Below, in pieces: positions 55,564 to 64,000 of a stretch of DNA of 64,000 bases; within the stretch, counting starts at the first letter, position 1; every line of letters begins with the position of its first letter. This DNA is from Linnemannia schmuckeri (lineage: Eukaryota; Mortierellomycota; Mortierellomycetes; Mortierellales; Mortierellaceae), in the NCBI GenBank assembly GCA_029449235.1, contig JANATG010000005.1, positions 1,116,001-1,180,000 on the forward strand, in the 5' to 3' direction. The notes under the pieces are model-generated. The model saw nothing but the letters and a program-made list of their open reading frames with translations, searched no databases and was not told the origin of the DNA. The translations under genes were made by a program, and so were the position numbers.

Positions 55564-58500
55564 ATGGCAAGGTGAGAACAACAATCCGATAATACCCTAG
55601 ATAACGAAAAATACGGAAGACTCTTCGAGTCAAAGACCAATAGCTCATTAATACATACGCCTTGGTTGAATGGAACCTTGCTACTTGTACTTGTCCTTGT
55701 GATTACAATAGCTACTACTTTCAAGAGGACTCGTCAGACGACTCGGCCAACGCCATTGAGGAGGAATCCCGCTCCACTCCTACTCAATCCACACATGTCA
55801 TTCAAGAAGCAGGTCCAAGGATGAATCGAAGCCTGAGCAACGCAACTCAGCCCAACTTTCAATCCAAATCATCAGCTACCTCCTCGTCATCCGCTGCTTC
55901 GTCTTCATCTTCTACACCGTCACTCTCCCCCACGACAACATCACCCAAAGGAAATTCACCCAAGGCAACCTCACCCAAGAAACTAGGTCCACAACCTCCC
56001 CTAAAAACGAATGGCTCGTCGGAACAGCAACGAAGCACGTCCATCCTCAAAACGCCAGTCAAACTACAAGCACAGCTTACCGAGGATGCCAGGAGCTTAG
56101 CAGTCGCTATTGAGGATCAGGAAATGTTGTCGAGGTCCGACCTCGAAGAATCTCTCCTGAAGAACCTCTTCTCTCCCGTCAAGTCTCTAGAGTCAGAGGT
56201 ACACTGGCCTTCTCAAGGTTGACAAAGAGACTCGATGGCATTTCAACGTCCGATACTAACCTGATAATCGTCAATTGGGGTGCACGGTAGAATCTCTCTG
56301 TTCTATATGGCTCATCGGACAAGCATCTTCCGTGGACGGATACGACACAGCAGCACCCACTCGAGACGATGCGATTCGTACCTCAAACCCGTGTCTTTTA
56401 CATCAACAAAAAGTACCGTTCTGTATTCATGGTCGACGTCAGCTCCTCAGTTCTTACTGTGGACTCCGGAGGAACAAAGATCGTCATGGGCCAAGTGATG
56501 GACACGTAAGCGCATTGTCTTTCTGCAGCAGCAAGGATGCGTTTATTATTATTTGCAACGCACAATTAACGTCGTTTCTTTTTTTTGGACTTTATAGGCT
56601 TATAAAATGCTTGACGGGACTTTCAGAGCGGTTCTCGTGTCCAGGGATGAAGCAGGACTTTGTCCAGGTACGACAATTATTTTGTTCTCAATTTATGATT
56701 GTCATTGAAGGGCAATTATGCCGATTCTAATTGAATATTTCCGTCCTTCCATAGTCCGAGATCCACATCACGGTCATTGCCGAGTGTTCCCAGTTTGCCA
56801 GTAACTTACACACGGGAGAGATACTCGCCAACTTTCCCACGATGAAGGTACTGCTGCAGGATGTCATTCTGACGGAATCCAACATCCACAGTGTGCTCAA
56901 GGTTCTCAGAATACAGCTCGCCAAATTTCAGGCGAAGCTTTCTCGGTTCCGAGGTGAGCTTCGACGAACGCGAGAGACCTTAGGATACGCGCTGGCGGTG
57001 GAGGAAGCTGTCGATGATGTCAACACAGAGCTGGATCTCGAGGACGACATCAGTCAACGGAAATCTTGGGGCGTTGGATTGTCAGGCGCCAATTTGTCGT
57101 ACACGCTGACGGCTGGTCTGTTTGCGCTGGGCATGATGCCAACGTCAGCATCCCCATCACTGGTTGTTGTGACAGATGGTGTTGTAAAGTCAAACTTGCT
57201 TCATGGGAGTACCATTCTGCGGCGACTGATGGAATTGGATGTGTCATGCTCCATAATCCAGCTTGGCAACCGGGACGACGCCATTCCGAGCTGCAACTGG
57301 GGATTTATCCAGGACACAGAGGCTTTACGATTCGTGACCGACGCGACACTTGGCAAATTTATGTACTCTCAAGATTGCATCTCAACGGATGCATTCAAGG
57401 TCCAGAACCCACCTTCAGGGAGGATGGCGCCGAATATGTATCACCGCGCATTTCTGATCCGAGAGCTCTGTCTGCTGAAGCCTCGACCAGGGCTCGATGA
57501 TTTCGAGGACAAAGACGACTCGCCCGGATACTCACTCGCCAATTTTCCCTGGGACCCCAAGAGCGTCCCGGAACCAATCAAGATGATGCAGACGGCTTGC
57601 AAAGACTACCATCTTAATATACCCGTCGAGCTGCTGGTGGCTGCTCGAATCAGACAAGGTTTCAGGATTAAGGGCGTCTCCATAGGACCAGATCGGGATC
57701 GGGGTTCATCAGAGCGCTACATGATCACAATGACCCTCGCCTGGCTGCCAAACGTTACGGTGCAGTACCGACTGAAAGGACAAGTGTCAGGCGACAACAA
57801 TCATAGTTATTTCAGTCGATTTGAGTCACCCATGGTCGAGATTGACATTATCGCCTATCAAGCCTTTGCCATCCACTTTTTGAACTCTCAGCATGCGCCC
57901 GTCAACGCCAGCCATTCAGTCTACGCCAAGGTTTTCAGGATTCATCGATACATTGTGGGTCTCAGCGACTCAGACGTGGCTTTGCGAGGACTGAACAACT
58001 CTCATGCCTCCGCCAATCAAGCACTATGGACACAACGTGCAAAAACCAAAGAGCGTACCAAGACGACCAACATGATGGGAGCTACCGGGGCGGAGCGAGA
58101 CAAGGAAGAACTTACGGCGTACTTATCACGACTCTCGGAACAGTGGTCGGGACTGGCCAAGGATGCAGACTACCAGTACAGTCGAGGCTGGTACAACGAG
58201 CACGAGTTTGAGGCCATGTTGGTCGTTCCACCGCCAGCCTTCCTACCGACGGCCATGGATACCAAGAACTCTCTGGTTAAGTATAGTGAGGGACTCGAGG
58301 CGACTGTCCATGGAATCCAGGAATATCTCAAGGGCAACTGGGCTTCGTTTATTGTCGGAGACGTATTTGTTCAAACATATCAGGCTCCAGAGTCTAGCCC
58401 CACGACGACGACAAGTGCTCGGTTCTGTGAATTGCGACTCTTTACGGAGCCCAATGTCGCCATTTTGCGAGTCCAACTTCGGTTTTTTGGCGTTTCGCTC

Positions 58501-61500
58501 CCCCAACGACAAACGATCGCCAAGGATCTCAAGACTAACATCTTCAACTTCCAGGCCAAGCAGAGTCCCGGTACGAGCTCCAAGACCGAATCCGAGGTCG
58601 TTCAGGCCCGCGTTCTCCAATGCAAGCGGCCTATGTATCGTCTGTTGATGCGACATTTGATTTATGAAGCACCACTAAGCCACCAGCCCGAGACCACCCT
58701 TACTGACTTTCATACCCATGTCTCCGAGCCCATTGGAAAGGAATCAGTGATGCGGTCCTACCTTGTCCACAAGCATTGGGGATGGAAGGATCAAGTACGG
58801 GACTCGGCCTACCTTGCGGAGAACAGTTACATGGCCAGTCAGGATCTCGCGTTCCAGTATCTGTGCGCACAGCGCATGGGCGAGGGGTTCTACTTGGCGT
58901 CTGCCCTTCCTAATCGGGTGGTATTCTACAAAGAGGTCGAGCTGCCACAACTGGAAGGGACTCTTCTCAGCGGCACCAGGACAGTCCAGTACCTCATCTT
59001 CAGAAGTCCCGTCTCAGGAGAACTAGTGACCGAACTCTGGATGGAACCCACCGTCGATGCCAACCGCTACAGCTTATTCGAAAAGATGAAGGCCGAGATT
59101 ATCGCTGTTGATCGGTTCATTCTTTCACGCCTTGCAACCTACGAGGCCATTCACACCATTGGACGACTCCGTCTCAGACCTGAGGTGCAACAACAACAAC
59201 AACAAGACCGTGACTTTATGTATCCTTGGCTCTTTGATCCTGCGACCCTCTTACGCCAACAACGACTTGTCACTCTGTCCTTCGAGGCCCCGCAGAGATG
59301 CTGTACAACAGGCAACGAGCACGAGAAGGAGGGCGAGTCTCATAGGAAGTGTCTCCACACGTTGGGTCTCGGTATTTCGACTGGGCCTGAAGTCGCTCCA
59401 ACGAACTTACTGGTGTCAGGAAGTGGACACCGGGAGCTCTTTTTGACGAGGAATGCGAATGCGAGTACGACAAGTTTGAGCCAGTCACTTTTGGATGCGG
59501 AATCAGCGCCGTCGAATGAGAACGAGTTGGTTCTCGAGTATAAGGATCAGCTCCGGGAGCTCTGCTGCACGGACAGGGATTTGGCGATTCTGCATCTGTT
59601 CATGGAAAAGTCGCTTTCCCAGTTGGCGGACGGCGAGATTATGGCGGGAGGAGAGGACGATGCTTGCAACGAGTTCTTCCTGGACATCAAGACGTCGATA
59701 AAACGCAACGCTGAGGTTCGTCAGGCACTGATGACCTTCCACTGCGCCAACTCTTTTCAGGACATCCGCTGTTTCGTCAAGAGTGTCAACGCCAAGTTCT
59801 TCCGACTCCTCATCGTACCAAAACTCGGATCCGTTATTTCGCACCTGACGAAGTTGCGCTCTTTGCCGCCCAGGGAGAATGAGACTCGTTCGGAACGCGC
59901 CCCCCGCGACTTTTTGAGTTGTCTCATGTTTGAATGTCTCCGGAGCAAGCCATTGGCAGACGTTTCGGAGTACAACGCCAACGCCCTCGACCAGAGCCAC
60001 GCCCTCTTTGAGCTCCATCCGGTTACTCTGGGGCCTCTAGTTTCTCAGACACCGTTGCTACTCCAACCGGTGGTAAATGAGGACCAAGGAAAAGCAAGAG
60101 TTCAGGAGTCGACCATGCAGCTGATTCGGTCTATTAGCCAGGCTTACTCTCACAGCTTCGCAAAGGCTATCTTCACATCTCTGCTCGAGGGGCACCTGAT
60201 CGACCACGCGGACTTGAAGAAGGCCAGTCAGATTTGCACCAAGAACACTGTTGACATCAACATCACAGGTTTCATTAACACTCTGGAACAAGGGCGACGC
60301 CTCGGTGTATTGAGGTAAATTGATATGCTTGGCCTGCTATGGTCAATCATATGAGTGTCGCCACGGGCTGAAATCGCTACTAATACTTCTGCGATATCCG
60401 TGTCACTAGGGATGACTCTCCAGAGTTGCAGGCGCGATTCTTGGATGTTCTCAAGCACTCCTTCGAACTAGCACCAGGAACAGGATCTGATAGGATGTAT
60501 TTTTACCGGCCTGTGTTGAGGAGAGCTGGACCCAAGCTGGTCAAGTCCAAGACCAGAAAGAGATCCCCCAGTGTTTCAAGATCTGGATCGATCGACGCTG
60601 ATATGGAGGATGCTCTTGGAGAAGTCATCGAGTGTGCTGAGCGGCCCATGTTCCTACATCTAGAATGCTCTTTCCAGAAACCTTTGACGCAACCTGCTGA
60701 CTTGGAGCGCGCCCACTTGAAGTCATCGGTGACTTTTCCAGTCTCGGACATTCCAGTGTCGTACGTCTACCAGGAGAAAGGTGTCCGCTCAAGTGACTAT
60801 GCCCCCTCGAGCATTGGCTTTGACTCGCGACCCGTCGACTCTGCTGATGGTACTGTGGCGATTCTTCACCTTGTCGTCTCGACCTTGCCTATGGCGGAAG
60901 ATTATGTTGGACCTACTCTGAAAACAATTGACTCAGAATCGAAGATCAGCATCGACAACAACCCGCTTACTGGACCTCGGAGTCTCCAACACATTTTCCC
61001 GTCTCTGGATGCCACGCAGGTGGAGGCTATTGCAGATACAGAGGCGAGGCTGGAATGGTTGGTCAAGGAGGAGATCATGCATGGATTGCTGAACATGACG
61101 CCCGTAACAGTCGACATGCTGAATCTTGTGGAGACGCAGTTGAAGACCAAGAGCAACTTTGTGACATTCCCCACTGCGATGACCCTGCCGTTGACGTTTG
61201 TTAAGAAGAGACGCGGACATGAGATTTTCATGCAGGAACTTGCGAGAGCTGATATGCAACCATACGAGCTCTATCAGGTCGGCTCGTACTTTTACCTTAC
61301 GGAGGGCGCCGATGAGATCGCTGGAGCTGACGGTTCTGAGGATCAAGAGGTAGCTCAATCAGAGGATCCCGGCTCTGAGGCCAAAAAGGATGGGCAGATC
61401 GAGGATTTGCCTTCGCTTTCCAGCAGCCTGACGAAGGACTCGACTCTTCCACCATCGGACGACCTGTGCCATGGCCTGGGGATCGTAATACTGCCGACAC

Positions 61501-64000
61501 TCAAGCCAGTCCACGGCTTATTATCCAGCCGAAAGAACGATGACAACGGAGGCGCACCGAGGAGGAAGCGCGAGTTTTGGTTGATTCTAGTCCCAAAGGA
61601 TACCTATGTCCAGGTATACTTCTTTTCCAAGTCTCTGTCGGAGGAGGCGTGCAACACAATCCTGAATCGGGTCCGCAAGGCAGTCGACGAGCTCTGTGTC
61701 AAGGTCAACCAGCTGACATTGCTTCAGTCACTGAACGAAACCAGGAACTGCAGCAAGTTCCTCGTACCCAATGACAGTGCCGATCCCAACGCAGATTCAG
61801 AGTCTGGTTCCGACTCTGATACGGTGTCTCAGGACGATGACGATGATCACGACGCACTTGTCACAGGCGGATCGCATCCCAGAGACGATGGACTCTCTCC
61901 GCGGAAGTTCAAGCCTGGTGAATTTGCATGCCCTATGGTCTACCGTGTCGCTTGGCCATTGCATTGGCGCGTCAAGCCTGGTCAAGCGACAAAGAGTGTT
62001 GCTCATTTGGTCCTGTATCCTTTCGCAGTTCAGAACCGCAAGAACTTTTTCGTAGTGGAGAGCCAAGATGACCATGATGAATCCAAGAAGATTGTTGTAT
62101 TTTTGAGACTGAGCGAGGTAGAGGTTCAAGTAAACCCGGAGCAAGACGCAAGCCTTGGCACAGACGAGTCCAAGGGCTCCCACTTAGCTGTCGGCAAGGG
62201 AGATGACTCCTCTACCCTTGTATCATCTGCCAATCAGACCCTCGATGAGGCTGGGTCTCACGCCAACAGCCCTCGTCCATCTCCCACTGCCTCGCCGGGT
62301 TCAAGAACTCCAGCCCCTCCAGCCATCAGGACCGACACCAGAGAGCTGGTGATTGAGGTCTATGGAGTAGAGCCGCCAGGCAAACAAGTAACTGTCGACC
62401 TGTTCTCACTTCTTGAGAGCAAATTCTACAACTCGGTTGTCCTTTCTGTCGTTTCGACATTCCTCTCCCGCAACTCTACACTGAAGCTCACTCAAGCGGT
62501 AAAGCCATATGCAAGGCATGGAATGGAAGTCAATAAGCTGTTGCGATCAAGTCACTAAAGTTGTAATTCTGCGTTTGTCAACATAGGATGTTGACTTTAT
62601 CCTCCCTGTGGAACGACTCGAGCCGACGAGGCAGCTGGTTGAGATCCCGCAGTTTATCAATGCCCCATACGCGTTCTTGATGTATCTCAAGCAGAATCTG
62701 TCGCTGTACCTCAATCCCTTGACAGGAGTTGACAAAGTCAACGCTCTGACACGATACTATAATGCCCGCTACGGACGCCTGTCATCCAGCGAAAGGTTCC
62801 ACGACCGGTAAGAGTCAATTTATCATACATGCTCTCAGGACTCTGTACACGATGACATTGACTTTACTAACATGCTTCAATGGCCGATCATTCGTACATA
62901 CAGGAGTCGCTCCCATCATCTGCAGATTGGGGATTTCGCGTTTTTCTACAACAGCGTCCAGGGTCGTTCCCAAACCCCCATCGAGGCACAAGTGGGAATC
63001 GGGCTTGCTGGCGTTTGTCTGACTGTGCTCGGCCGTGATCTCAAGCCAGTCTTCGAGGTTGGATATCAGGAGGGCGACCACGACAAAGAGGATATCAGGA
63101 ACTACTTTGACTCTTTCCCGAACTCCAGCGGGCTTAAGCCTTCGACCTACAGTCTGATGATCGAGGTGTGGGCGCAAGGCTCGGTCAATGCTGGAGCCTT
63201 GGTGGATGCCATCTGTCAGAGCTTCCGCCAAAGCTTGTGCGATGATATCATTGAGACGTCGATTGCCCAAGGTCTCTGTCCTAGCGCTCGCGATAGGAGG
63301 AACGACGTCGATGATGTTGACGGCGAACCGCTCATTGGAGAACGCATTCAAAAGAATTTCATTGACCCTTCGTTCCTTGTCCTGGAGAACGCGCATCAGT
63401 GGAAGAACCCTGCTGTTCAGTCGCTTTTGCTGAAGTACTCCATGCCGCCCTGGATCATGGATTCTTTCCTGCTTGAGCTGGATGAGATTCTTACGGATGT
63501 GAGCGTCCATTTCTCGCCGTTACTGATCCGGTCCATGGCAGAGTCAAACAGATACAAGGAATATCGGGCGTCGAGCGGGACACGAAAGTCATTTGGCGAC
63601 ATGACCAACGTCCGCTTTGTGATGATCGGCGGCATCCAGGACCTGAACGATGGCTCGAGCTCCAACTATTACGGACGAAGGACGAGCATGGGAAGCGACC
63701 GCACCCATTCCCGGCGAAGCTCCCTTGCTGAAGGCCAGAGTCTGCACCACTCCCTCAAGACATCGACCCACTCTTCGCTACAGCTTCCCAAACGCCAACT
63801 GGAGGACATCAAGATGTATCCCAACGCCATCACGACGAGTGGCCAAGACGAGACTATGCTGACTCGAAACTGCTTCGTCATGATCACTGCCAACGGCTTT
63901 GGGCTCCAAGTGTATACCTACAACTGGGGCAAGGCATACCATGAATTCATGTTCTCCGGTATCGAGAAGGTCGTCAAGTGGCACAAGGACAGGATGCGAT
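55564..64000 (+). CDS. SZT2: SZT2-like protein (KICSTOR scaffold homologue), 3' truncated by window end
   Basis: Exons 55564-55571, 55712-56198, 56291-56505, 56598-56667, 56755-60314, 60410-62498, 62587-62807 and 62904 onward join in frame to about 2580 residues at the window edge. After a Ser/Pro-rich leader, the SZT2 N-terminal module appears in order: NLSVLYGSSDKHLPW, FVPQTRVFYINKKYRSVFMV, SEIHITVIAECSQFASNL, LFALGMMPTSASPSLVVVTD, then NWGFIQDTEALRFVTDATLG and MYHRAFLI. Downstream blocks include HKHWGWKDQVRDSAYLAEN and, near the edge, LQVYTYNWGKAYHEFMF. Human SZT2 is about 3430 residues and scaffolds KICSTOR, tethering GATOR1 to lysosomes to restrain TORC1 when nutrients are low. The tiny first exon (ATG GCA AG) is inferred from phase and could be wrong. 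Confidence 0.85.

Noticed and set aside
55662..55711. Upstream extension of the SZT2-like exon 2 frame
   Set aside because: The frame is open but begins at a TTG with no ATG and is preceded by a good acceptor (ACAATAG at 55705-55711), so it is read as intron.
1..64000. CRISPR arrays, tRNA or rRNA genes, bacterial-type operons
   Set aside because: No regularly spaced direct repeats and no T-loop/anticodon patterns were seen. Genes are intron-rich and monocistronic, so none of these is supported.

Overview
The window is nuclear DNA of a filamentous fungus. Protein-coding genes are dense and lie on both strands. Almost all are split by short GT-AG introns of about 60-350 bp, which I reconstructed by keeping the reading frame across each junction. 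The product set is fungal/eukaryotic: porin, ER-anchored Ubc6, Vps34, Lst8, Upf3, Rpb10, a Pho80-type cyclin and an Sfr1/Mei5 recombination factor. An SZT2-like gene, an ADCK2-like kinase, DJ-1/PfpI duplicates, zf-RVT-type LINE debris and long poly-A/T and CT-rich tracts suggest an early-diverging lineage, most likely Mortierellomycotina (Mortierella and relatives). That placement is inference, not something the sequence states.

Layout. 1-1017: 3' end of a non-LTR retrotransposon. 1.4-10.4 kb: UBC6 (+), a C1orf53-like small Cys-rich protein (-), LST8 (+), a His-rich secreted protein (+) and a choline/ethanolamine phosphotransferase (+). 10.7-17.4 kb, all minus: a UCKL1-type uridine kinase/UPRT fusion, mitochondrial porin and SFR1. 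17.4-21.1 kb: a long gene-poor region dominated by pyrimidine-rich sequence and two poly-T tracts. 21.1 kb: a small C2H2 zinc-finger gene with a suspicious internal stop. 22.5-27.0 kb: VPS34 (-, 17 exons). 27.4-30.5 kb: two tandem DJ-1/PfpI genes separated by a 5'-truncated LINE copy with a perfect 16-bp target-site duplication. 30.6-33.0 kb: an unrecognised helical protein. 34.5-42.3 kb: a 2509-residue RasGAP-like protein. 42.4-49.8 kb, all minus: TRM44, an ADCK2-like kinase and UPF3. 50.0-52 kb: RPB10 (+) and a Pho80-like cyclin (-). 52.9-55.4 kb: a membrane J-domain protein (+). 55.6 kb to the right edge: a very large SZT2-like gene (+), cut by the window end.

How the genes relate. There are no operons; neighbours are mostly unrelated housekeeping genes in divergent or convergent pairs. 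The notable functional theme is nutrient and membrane signalling. LST8 (TOR complexes), VPS34 (PI3P, autophagy and endosomes), a Pho80-type cyclin and SZT2 (in animals the core of KICSTOR, which recruits GATOR1 to the lysosome upstream of TORC1) lie within 60 kb. I treat this as coincidence of position, but the presence of an SZT2 gene is the most interesting content of the window.
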